A stretch of 64,000 nucleotides of DNA from Sulfuricurvum kujiense DSM 16994. GTDB taxonomy: Bacteria; Campylobacterota; Campylobacteria; Campylobacterales; Sulfurimonadaceae. Positions 26,398 to 34,269 of the stretch are shown in pieces. Under the pieces are notes generated by a model. It saw nothing but the letters and a program-made list of their open reading frames with translations, searched no databases and was not told the DNA's origin. The stretch covers positions 1,612,001 to 1,676,000 of the forward strand of contig NC_014762.1 in NCBI RefSeq assembly GCF_000183725.1. The letters run 5' to 3'. The translations under genes were made by a program, and so were the position numbers. The first letter of the stretch is position 1. Each line of letters begins with the position of its first letter.

Positions 26398-27511
26398 CAT
26401 TTTTCATTTACTGCATCTTTACGATACCACACCCTTGTTTATCCCCAATGATACGCTCAAAAGTTTTTTTTCCATTAAATCTGCCCCATACGATCCGGAT
26501 ATGCTGAATTCCGAAGATTTTATTGCTCTTGTTTTAGAGACAGATACGTTTGACAAGCACCATTTTGAGGCTTGCAACATGCTCCGTTCAATAGGGAAAA
26601 AACCGGTTATGATCATTTTATGCAGCGGAGAAAAAGAGGAGTATTTACGTTCACTTGCATTAAACTTTCACTCTGTCTCCTTCCCCCATCTGACAAAAGA
26701 GTCCGAATCGGATGCTCTGTGTACGATGATCCTCCCCATGCTTCGTGAACATCTCGATACGATTCGTTATTCGGATGCATTAAAATTACGTTCCCGCCGA
26801 TCAGGGATGGTTGAATCGCTTAATGTCGTCGCTCATCAGTGGCGCCAGCCGATCAATCTTATCAGTATGGAGGCGATCAATCTATCTATCCAATCGACTC
26901 TCGAAGAGTCGGTCCCTTCCGCATCGATCCAAAAAAGCGCAAAAATAATATCCGACCAGTCTCAACGAATGGCCGAAATCTTAAAAAGCGTCCTGAATAT
27001 GGGGAAAATACATCGAGGCAAAGAGCCGTTTTCAATTAATGCGATGATGGAACGCATTAAACTCTTTTTTGCCGATCAGCTTCAGCGTGATCGAATCGAA
27101 TATCGAACAATCGCTTTGGAAGAGGATAAATTCCTGCACGGATATGCGACTGATCTCGAAGAGGTTTTGGTGAACCTGATAGCCAATGCGAAAGATGCTT
27201 TTAAAACTATTGCCCTTGATTATCCCAAAACGATCTCCGTTGAAGCGTACAGCACCGATACCGAAGTCATATTTGCGATTAAAGATAATGCGGGAGGAGT
27301 CCCAGAAGCGATACGGGACAAAATATTCGAACCCCATTTTTCTACCAAAGGGCAAGGAGAAGGATTTGGAATCGGTCTGCACATCGCACGTCTCATTATC
27401 ACACAGGAGTTTAAAGGAAGCCTCCGGCTCACGGTATCTGAGAATGAAACCGTATTTACCATTACTCTCCCTCGAAGCGATGCCAGCCAACTAAAATTCA
27501 TCGATTCTTAG
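26387..27511 (+). CDS. sensor histidine kinase (HQWRQP type) with receiver-like N-terminus
   Basis: This 374-residue protein starts at the ATG at 26387, with GAGGT upstream (26377-26381). Residues 1-130 alternate hydrophobic strands and helices like a receiver (FIALVLETD, KPVMIILCSG, HSVSFPH) but lack the acidic pocket and phospho-acceptor, so it may be a pseudo-receiver. The kinase core has VAHQWRQPIN, NLIANAKDAF, AGGVPEAI and FGIGLHIARL. It is the last gene of the six-gene operon. With the 19939 kinase it brackets two receiver-bearing c-di-GMP-type proteins and the OmpR-type regulator, suggesting a branched relay. Confidence 0.86.
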   Translation: MQNNIFHLLHLYDTTPLFIPNDTLKSFFSIKSAPYDPDMLNSEDFIALVLETDTFDKHHFEACNMLRSIGKKPVMIILCSGEKEEYLRSLALNFHSVSFPHLTKESESDALCTMILPMLREHLDTIRYSDALKLRSRRSGMVESLNVVAHQWRQPINLISMEAINLSIQSTLEESVPSASIQKSAKIISDQSQRMAEILKSVLNMGKIHRGKEPFSINAMMERIKLFFADQLQRDRIEYRTIALEEDKFLHGYATDLEEVLVNLIANAKDAFKTIALDYPKTISVEAYSTDTEVIFAIKDNAGGVPEAIRDKIFEPHFSTKGQGEGFGIGLHIARLIITQEFKGSLRLTVSENETVFTITLPRSDASQLKFIDS

Positions 27512-27536
27512 TAGATGAGAGTCCTACAGCAGTGTC

Positions 27537-29054
27537 TTATTTTTCACACTGCATCCCTTTGAATTCCCGGATTAATACCATTTGCCTTTTAGCAATATAG
27601 TCAATCAGACTTTTATGATCCTCTCCATGCAGAACATACGTAAATACTACCTCAAAATGATGCGGCTCTTCATGAATGCGATAGACTTCAGACAGTGTGT
27701 TGATAATCAACGGGCGTAAGCCGGTTGTCAGGACAATATCCAATAATACTTTCTGTTTAGGTGAAAATCCGGCGGGCAAGCTCGGAAGCTGCAGCCGTAC
27801 AGAGTTAATCGAAATGTCCATTATGACAATATCCGTTTCGAATTTATGCCCTTCATACAAAAGGGTAAGCGTTAATTTTTGATCGGGAATTACCCGAATC
27901 GACTGCCGTCGTACCGGCGAGGTATTGACCATCTGATAGTGTGTAAATTGGACACTTTGGTCATCAAAATTAAAATTTTTTATCTCATTGCATAAAATGA
28001 CAATCGGAAACAGCTCAGACGTTAGAAAAAACTCTTTTTCAAACTGCATTGCTTTGAGTTGGACATACGGCGTTTTAAGAACAATTCCATTCTCATCGGC
28101 TTCCGTAATGATCGCATCGTTTGTTATTCCGATACCTTTATAGAGATTATGAGCCCGGATTTTTGCTCCGTTTCTCATTGCCATTTCAAGCAGGCTCCGA
28201 ACCGTTTTCTGATCTTTCGAGAGACGTTCCTTCTCTACGGCAGGCGCATCATATAATTTAAGAAGTCCCAGCTCGCTTACATCATTCAGTGAAAGGACTC
28301 CATACCCTTCTTGGTCGGGAATACTCTGGTAGCGGAGAATAAAATGATGATGTTCTTCATCCGCGCCGGCAATTTTAACATTAAACAATTTTCCGGGATT
28401 TTTCGATATTTCAGCAAACCAATCGATTCCGTCATGATTGTATAAAAAGCCGTTGTGTTTGAGCAGCAGAGCCCCGAATTCTTCAAATCTCTGCTGTAAC
28501 GGTTCAACACTCTGTACCGCAAAAAAATCAAGACACGATTGGTTTGCCATGACAATTTTTTGCCCCTGAAGCAAAATAACCAAGTCGTTTTGGTAGTTAA
28601 AAACCGTATGCAGATTGGTATTGAAAATTTTATGATGGAGTGCCTCTTTCAAAAAATCGGAGCATCGGGTGAGGGTTTCGGTCAGATTTTCGATACGGAT
28701 CGGTTTAACCAAATAATCGAAGACCCCGACACGGATCCCTTTGTGCAGAAGTTCCGGATCATCATGCGCCGTCGTGATAATTACTTTTATGTCGGGATCG
28801 ATTTTTACAATGGCTTCCGCCATTGCCAAGCCGTCCATTTTAGGCATGGTAATGTCGGTAATGACGATAGAGGGGTGATGTCGGTTAAATAAGCTTAATC
28901 CCTCTTCTCCATCATACGCTATATAAACAGTTTCAAATATTTTTTGAAATAGTGTAGCTGCTTGACGGTTCAATCCTACATTATCTTCCACATACAACAG
29001 CGAGTAGGGTTTTAATGAGAGGCGCAGCTGCTTTAATGTATTGGGTTCAACCAT
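27537..29054 (-). CDS. response regulator: REC, PAS-like, PilZ-like C-terminus
   Basis: This 505-residue protein starts at the ATG at 29054, chosen for AAAAGGAACC upstream. The receiver (about 10-130) has LLYVEDNVG, VITDITMPKMDG, ITTAHDD and VKPI. A PAS-like region spans about 150-270 (LIVMANQSCLDFFAVQ-like pattern). The last 120 residues resemble PilZ: RRQSIR fits the RxxxR c-di-GMP motif and DISINSVRL fits D/NxSxxG with the final Gly replaced. If it binds c-di-GMP, it would be the only effector in the window and would join phosphorelay input to c-di-GMP readout. It converges with the phosphorelay operon, 25 bases away. Confidence 0.75.
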   Translation of the reverse strand: MVEPNTLKQLRLSLKPYSLLYVEDNVGLNRQAATLFQKIFETVYIAYDGEEGLSLFNRHHPSIVITDITMPKMDGLAMAEAIVKIDPDIKVIITTAHDDPELLHKGIRVGVFDYLVKPIRIENLTETLTRCSDFLKEALHHKIFNTNLHTVFNYQNDLVILLQGQKIVMANQSCLDFFAVQSVEPLQQRFEEFGALLLKHNGFLYNHDGIDWFAEISKNPGKLFNVKIAGADEEHHHFILRYQSIPDQEGYGVLSLNDVSELGLLKLYDAPAVEKERLSKDQKTVRSLLEMAMRNGAKIRAHNLYKGIGITNDAIITEADENGIVLKTPYVQLKAMQFEKEFFLTSELFPIVILCNEIKNFNFDDQSVQFTHYQMVNTSPVRRQSIRVIPDQKLTLTLLYEGHKFETDIVIMDISINSVRLQLPSLPAGFSPKQKVLLDIVLTTGLRPLIINTLSEVYRIHEEPHHFEVVFTYVLHGEDHKSLIDYIAKRQMVLIREFKGMQCEK

Positions 29055-29158
29055 TTCGGTTCCTTTTAGTTTCCGGCTGAAGAATAGCAAAACTATCTTA
29101 AAGTCGAACTAAAAACGATAGGCTTTATAAATAAAAACTATATGTTAAATAGATGATC

Positions 29159-31930
29159 CTAGGTCGTTTTATGAAGCGCTTCAAATTCACTCAAAGGGAC
29201 GGGCCGGCTAAACCAATACCCCTGATACGAAAAACATCCGATCTCTGAAAGAGCATGATGCTGTTCTTGCGTCTCTACCCCCTCTGCTATTACCGAGAGT
29301 CCCATGCTCTCTGCCAGAGCAATCGTCGATTTACAGATAATGGCATCATTCGGATCAATCAAAAGATCACGGACAAAGCTTTTATCGATTTTCAGCTGAT
29401 CGAGAGGAAGGCGCTTTAAATAGGACAAAGACGAATAGCCTGTTCCGAAATCATCCAATGAAAAGCTCACCCCCTCATTTTTCAGAGCAACCATTTTTTC
29501 AATCACCTCTTCTACATCTTGGAGAAAAAGGCTCTCCGTGAGTTCCAATTTAAGTTTTTTCGGATTGGCGCCGTTTTCATGCAGAATAGATAAGACTTGC
29601 TCAACAAAATCATTTTGACTGAACTGGCGTGCACTGACATTGACCGCTATAGTAATATCTGCCATCTCCGGAATATGTGACCATGCCGCTAACTGAGCAC
29701 ATGCCGTTTTCATGATCCATTCTCCCAATGGGATGATAAGTCCGATCTCTTCGGCAACCGGAATAAACTCCATCGGCGATATTATCCCCCGCTTCGGATG
29801 TTCCCATCGTACCAATGCTTCGGCGCCGGCAATATGTCCATGATTCACGACTTGAGCCTGATAATAGAGAATAAACTGTTTTTCTTCGATACCGATACGA
29901 AGATCATGTTCCAAGAGCGCACGCTCTTTTAGGGTATGTTCCATATTCGGGTCAAAGAAACTGAGACCGTTGCGCCCGGCATCTTTGGATTTATACATTG
30001 CCAAATCCGCCTGCTTCATCAAATCATCGGTTGACGTATCGTCGCCTTTGAATAACGTAATCCCTATGCTCGCAGAGCTGCGGTGATTAATCCCCCCTAA
30101 AAAATAGGGCTGATTTAGAGAACCGAGAATTTTTTCCGCCACCAGTTCACCTGCCGTGGCGGCATCCGTTTCGCTGACACTGAGTTCTCCGAGTACCACA
30201 ACAAACTCATCCCCCCCGAATCTGGAAACGGTATCCCCCTCTCGTACACATCCGCTCAAACGTTGTGCGACAAGCTTTAAAAGGCTGTCACCGATCTCAT
30301 GCCCGAGGGTATCGTTCAGTGTTTTAAAATTATCCAGATCAATAAATAGCAGTGCTCCGTACTTTCCGTTTCGTGAACCGGCCGCCATCGCCTGCTTCAA
30401 ACGGTCCATTAACAGGGTCCTGTTCGGAAGCGCCGTTAACTGATCAAAAAAGGATAATCCGTTGATTTTTTCTTCCGAATATTTCCGTTCGCTGATGTCC
30501 GTATTACTGCCGCGATAGCCTAAAAAGGTTCCGTCATTGCTTACCATGGCGATACCGTTAGTCGTGAGCCAAACGGTTTCACCCTCACGGTCAACAGCCA
30601 AATTTGTGAAGTTTTCAAACGACTCTTTCCCTTCAAAAACCTCGCATACTGTTTTTTTGAACGATTCTTTCCCTTCCGGCGGATGAAAGTCATAAAAATA
30701 TTTTTTTCCGACGAGCTCATCGCTTCGATACCCTAAAACTTTTTCCACCGTATCGCTGACATAGGTAAGTTTCCCCTTGCTGTCCACTTCCCATATAAAT
30801 GTCCGGCTCTGCTCAGCTAATTGTTCAAAACGCTCTTCACTCTCTTTGAGATTGCTTTGTTGAGTGCGGATAGCAAGATCTGTCCGACGTAATAGAAAAA
30901 AGACCGATCCTAAAAAAGCTCCTATCAGGATCATGCCGAACGTAGCGCTCATGGCAATAAAACGGATGAACTTTCCGTTCTCTAAAGTAATATCGTTCAT
31001 CAGCATCATATCGCCGATCTCTTTGTCCGATGCGTCCTTTATCGGGATCATCGTTACCCGCCAATCTTTTTCATCATACGAAATTTCCCTATCGGTTACT
31101 CTATGGAGGAGTCTGTCATTCTTATAAGATCGGACTAACTCCAAGAATGGCTCCGGTATCTTTTTTTGAGAGGTATAAATAATAGCATCGTCGGGAAGTT
31201 GACTCCAGTTTGATTCACGTCCCAGCATACGCATCCCTTCATCCCACGAATGCCGTTTTAAATACTTTTTATGAATCAATACTGCGATATTATCCGTTGT
31301 ACGTGCATGCAGCCCTTCCAATACATCTTCGATCTCTTTGCCCAGTTCAATGTAGCCGATCAATATTTCATGATCATAAATCGGTTGAACAACACGCAGT
31401 GTCAATGTCCCGAGCGGTCCGATCTCAATTCCGGATGAACGTTTATGGGACCATTCCGCTTTTTGCGCCGTAAAACGATCTATTAAATCCCCATATTTTT
31501 TCGGGTTGTGTACCCGCAGCAGACACACCCTGTTTTTGTCCAGAAAATAAAAATGGGTAAGATGATTTTCTTTCTTCATCGCCTCAAATACACCCTGCCA
31601 TTCATTCAAAAGACGGTTACGGTCTCCTTCACGCAACGCTGCTTTCATCCGCTCATCTTCAGCAATAGGCTGAATTGCCAACGTTAATCCCACCGTCTGC
31701 TGCTCGATTATTTTTTGTAAATCGCTGGATACTTCGTCGATTCGTGTGCGAAAGGAGTCATTTAAAAAATTGCGCTGCTGCTGAATCAAAAGGCTAATGA
31801 CACTGATCGCCCCGATTAGAATCATGACGGAAAGGCCCATCATTAATCGGTTAAGAATAGGTCCGGTCGAAATATCCTCTAGCGATTCTTTTTCATCAAT
31901 CTGCAGACGATTTGATTTCTTCAAAATCAT
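29159..31930 (-). CDS. membrane sensor with dCache_3-like domain, PAS, GGDEF and EAL
   Basis: This 923-residue protein has a membrane helix at about 33-53 and a periplasmic domain (about 55-320) with FYFLDKNRVCLLRVHNPKKY, typical of double-Cache_3 sensors. A second helix (about 325-345) leads to PAS (about 365-485), GGDEF (about 490-660) and EAL (about 665-920). The cyclase site is FGGDEF with REGD (RxxD) before it. The EAL site keeps AEALVRW, NVSARQF, ELTESLF, DDFGTGYSSL and AEGVET. Both activities may exist, switched by the sensor. A 104-base spacer separates it from the 27537 gene in the same direction. Upstream it diverges from the HD-GYP gene. Confidence 0.92.
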   Translation of the reverse strand: MILKKSNRLQIDEKESLEDISTGPILNRLMMGLSVMILIGAISVISLLIQQQRNFLNDSFRTRIDEVSSDLQKIIEQQTVGLTLAIQPIAEDERMKAALREGDRNRLLNEWQGVFEAMKKENHLTHFYFLDKNRVCLLRVHNPKKYGDLIDRFTAQKAEWSHKRSSGIEIGPLGTLTLRVVQPIYDHEILIGYIELGKEIEDVLEGLHARTTDNIAVLIHKKYLKRHSWDEGMRMLGRESNWSQLPDDAIIYTSQKKIPEPFLELVRSYKNDRLLHRVTDREISYDEKDWRVTMIPIKDASDKEIGDMMLMNDITLENGKFIRFIAMSATFGMILIGAFLGSVFFLLRRTDLAIRTQQSNLKESEERFEQLAEQSRTFIWEVDSKGKLTYVSDTVEKVLGYRSDELVGKKYFYDFHPPEGKESFKKTVCEVFEGKESFENFTNLAVDREGETVWLTTNGIAMVSNDGTFLGYRGSNTDISERKYSEEKINGLSFFDQLTALPNRTLLMDRLKQAMAAGSRNGKYGALLFIDLDNFKTLNDTLGHEIGDSLLKLVAQRLSGCVREGDTVSRFGGDEFVVVLGELSVSETDAATAGELVAEKILGSLNQPYFLGGINHRSSASIGITLFKGDDTSTDDLMKQADLAMYKSKDAGRNGLSFFDPNMEHTLKERALLEHDLRIGIEEKQFILYYQAQVVNHGHIAGAEALVRWEHPKRGIISPMEFIPVAEEIGLIIPLGEWIMKTACAQLAAWSHIPEMADITIAVNVSARQFSQNDFVEQVLSILHENGANPKKLKLELTESLFLQDVEEVIEKMVALKNEGVSFSLDDFGTGYSSLSYLKRLPLDQLKIDKSFVRDLLIDPNDAIICKSTIALAESMGLSVIAEGVETQEQHHALSEIGCFSYQGYWFSRPVPLSEFEALHKTT

Positions 31931-32078
31931 TAAATAACCTTAAATTTTCTATCGATTTTGCATATATTCCATTTTATATATATTTATTCTAGCCATTTTC
32001 CTTATAAAATAGTATAAAGATTCGGCTTTTTACCTTTTTACGATAGACTGATTAAGAACAAAAAACGAAGAAGAAACA

Positions 32079-33311
32079 ATGATATATAACGTCAATCTGC
32101 GGGAAGTTTCCTACGCACTTTCCGAGGCGCTTGATTATGTCGGAATTGATGACACGATGCACGGTAAACGGGTCGCATTTATGTCTGCCGAAGTTGCCAA
32201 AAAACTGGGATGGAGCCAGTCTCGTATCGACGATATCATCATGTTGGGAATGCTGCATGACTGCGGAGTCTCATCGACCGACGTTCACAGCCATCTGGTC
32301 AATGAACTCGATTGGAATAATTCCCAGGTTCACTGTCTTCGCGGCTCTTCATTACTCGAAAAGGTAGGGATATATCACCGGTATGCTCCCGTCATTTTAT
32401 ACCATCATACCCATTGGGATCAGTTTGCGGTCGATATTGAGGATGAGATTAGAGAACATGCCAATCTGATCTATCTGACCGACCGAGTCGATGCGCTGCG
32501 TGTACAGCTAGGCGATGCGAGCAACGTTGAACGACATAACATCGCTTCGGTAATCCAAAAATACAGCGGAACGATGTTTTCGCCTGAGTTGGTGGATGTT
32601 TATCTGGAGGCTTCCTCATCCGATTCATTTTGGTTTTATATGGAAGCAGAAGCGCTGAATGAATATTTTAGCGAATGGATCGAAGCGGGAAAAAATGATG
32701 CCGTCCCCTTTGAGACACTTAAAAATATAGCGATGATGTTCGCGAGCGTCGTCGACGCCAAAAGTACATTTACCTCAGAGCACACTTACGGAGTCGCTTC
32801 GTTGGCGCGATATCTCGCAAAAAACTGCAATCTGCCGATCGAAACACAAGAAAAGATTGAGCTATCCGCATTTTTTCATGATTTGGGGAAATTGCGCGTA
32901 GCCGATGAAATACTCCACAAAGCCGGACCGTTGAATGATGAAGAGCGTTCGCATATGAACCGGCACGGATTTGATTCGCAGATGATTCTTCGAAAAATCA
33001 AAGGGTTTCAGGATATTGCCAAAATCGCTTCAATGCATCATGAAACACTTGATGCCAAAGGGTATCCCTATCATCTCAAAAGCGAACAAATCCCGATTGA
33101 GGCACGTATTCTGACCGTTGCCGACATTTTTCAGGCACTGGTGCAGGATCGTCCTTACCGCAGCGGGCTGAATACAACAGAAGCGTACGGCATCATTCTA
33201 AAAATGGGGGATGAAAACAAGCTCGACCGGGATATCATCGCTGTCCTCTCCCGGCATTTGGACAAATGCTATGATCTGGCATTGCATCCCGTTTCTCATC
33301 TCGATGAATAA
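32079..33311 (+). CDS. HD-GYP-type c-di-GMP phosphodiesterase with an extra N-terminal HD domain
   Basis: The protein has 410 residues. The N-terminal half (about 1-200) has an HD-like pattern (MLHDCGVSS, YHHTHWDQ). The C-terminal half (about 215-400) is an HD-GYP domain with FFHDLGKLRV, MHHETLDAKGYP, ILTVADIFQAL and DRPYRSGL. HD-GYP enzymes open c-di-GMP to pGpG or GMP using a two- or three-metal centre. There is no receiver or membrane helix. The ribosome-binding region is GAAGAAG. Its end overlaps the start of a methyltransferase-like fragment (33304), suggesting the pair was once an operon. Confidence 0.9.
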   Translation: MIYNVNLREVSYALSEALDYVGIDDTMHGKRVAFMSAEVAKKLGWSQSRIDDIIMLGMLHDCGVSSTDVHSHLVNELDWNNSQVHCLRGSSLLEKVGIYHRYAPVILYHHTHWDQFAVDIEDEIREHANLIYLTDRVDALRVQLGDASNVERHNIASVIQKYSGTMFSPELVDVYLEASSSDSFWFYMEAEALNEYFSEWIEAGKNDAVPFETLKNIAMMFASVVDAKSTFTSEHTYGVASLARYLAKNCNLPIETQEKIELSAFFHDLGKLRVADEILHKAGPLNDEERSHMNRHGFDSQMILRKIKGFQDIAKIASMHHETLDAKGYPYHLKSEQIPIEARILTVADIFQALVQDRPYRSGLNTTEAYGIILKMGDENKLDRDIIAVLSRHLDKCYDLALHPVSHLDE

Positions 33312-33471
33312 AGTAAAAAACGCTCACGAAGCGCCTAACCATCTTGATTCAATCGCAGACGTTTTTAATCGGATCTGGTATTTTTCAGAGGAGTATAAAA
33401 ATTTTGTTATCCGCCATATCCATCATGATCTTGCACTTGCGTCGGACGATACCCTACTAATATTGAATTAA
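33304..33471 (+). pseudogene. 5' remnant of a methyltransferase gene
   Basis: This 55-codon frame starts inside the HD-GYP gene end and stops early. Codons 12-51 match the N-terminus of the intact methyltransferase at 35628: NHLDSIADVFNRIWYFSEEY here, NHFDTIAEVFNRIWYFSEEY there. Over 33361-33455 the DNA matches 35679-35773 with six mismatches in 95 bases. Upstream of 33361 the two copies differ at most third positions. After 33455 the similarity stops and the frame ends within five codons, before the SAM-binding motif. It is a truncated, recombined copy with no expected function. Confidence 0.75.
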
Positions 33472-33496
33472 TCTGATACTAAAATATTTTACAGCA

Positions 33497-33529
33497 CAAG
33501 ACACTTTAAAGACACTTTTGGATTACAAT
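33497..33529 (+). promoter_or_regulatory. tandem 11-bp direct-repeat promoter (copy 3, variant boxes) for the LOV regulator
   Basis: CAAGACACTTT is followed directly by AAAGACACTTT, then TGGAT and TACAAT (33524-33529). The GACACT of box 2 is 13 bases before the -10, as in the three other copies, but the first three bases of each box are CAA/AAA rather than TGC. The ATG at 33536 lies six bases after the -10, so transcription probably starts at or next to the start codon. The repeats could bind the encoded winged helix or the paralogous regulator at 24066. Confidence 0.65.
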
Positions 33530-33535
33530 AGGGAT

Positions 33536-34255
33536 ATGAATACTCACCATACAATCAAACTTTGTGACCGATGCTATTGGGACACCATTTCAGAAACCGT
33601 TGCATTGCACCATGAAATCGTGCCATTAACCTCTAATATGAAAAAACTTCTTAAATTGCTGATTGCCAATTACAATAAGCCGATCAGCAGTGTCGACATT
33701 TTTTTGCATGTATGGGATAGCTATGAACAAGAATATACCCCGAGAAATGTTCGCAATTTAATCAGCAATCTACGTAAACGCCTCCCGTGCCTCAATATCG
33801 TCAACTATTACGGCGGAAGCTATATGTTGAAGAAAAATCGCGAAAGCCATCCCGTCTTTGCCGATCATCTGATCGAAATCCTCGATCAATCTAAAAACGG
33901 TATCACCATCTCCGATCCTTCCCAGCCTGACAATCCGGTTATCTACATCAACCACGCGTTTGCTAATGCATTTGGCTATTCCCCTGATGAGATTATCGGT
34001 AAAAACTGCCGATTTTTACAAGGGGATGATCGGGATCAACCCGCTCTCGAAGAGCTACGCAAAGCAATGAAAGAGCAAACCGATGTCACGGTAATATTAC
34101 GTAACTACCACAAATCGGGTGAGCTAATCTACAACGAAGTGACTATCAGTCCCGTCTTCGATAAAAAAACACACAAGTTGAAATATTATATAGGGGTCCA
34201 AAAAGATGTCACCTCTGTCCAAAAATTGATCCAGCAAATCAAAGGGATGATTTAA
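33536..34255 (+). CDS. blue-light regulator: winged-helix DNA-binding domain + LOV domain
   Basis: This 239-residue protein has an N-terminal OmpR-type winged helix (about 20-100; ISSVDIFLHVWD, PRNVRNLISNLRKRLP, YYGGSYML). A C-terminal LOV domain (about 110-235) follows. LOV hallmarks are complete: GKNCRFLQG with the photoactive Cys, the flavin-contact Asn in VILRNYHKSG and YNEVTISP, and the Gln in YIGVQKDV. Blue light should form the Cys-flavin adduct and change DNA binding. It lacks a receiver; LOV takes its place. The order HTH-LOV is unusual. It is 14 bases upstream of a REC-PAS-GGDEF gene, so light may set c-di-GMP output. Confidence 0.88.
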   Translation: MNTHHTIKLCDRCYWDTISETVALHHEIVPLTSNMKKLLKLLIANYNKPISSVDIFLHVWDSYEQEYTPRNVRNLISNLRKRLPCLNIVNYYGGSYMLKKNRESHPVFADHLIEILDQSKNGITISDPSQPDNPVIYINHAFANAFGYSPDEIIGKNCRFLQGDDRDQPALEELRKAMKEQTDVTVILRNYHKSGELIYNEVTISPVFDKKTHKLKYYIGVQKDVTSVQKLIQQIKGMI

Positions 34256-34269
34256 CGCGATGGGGATCT

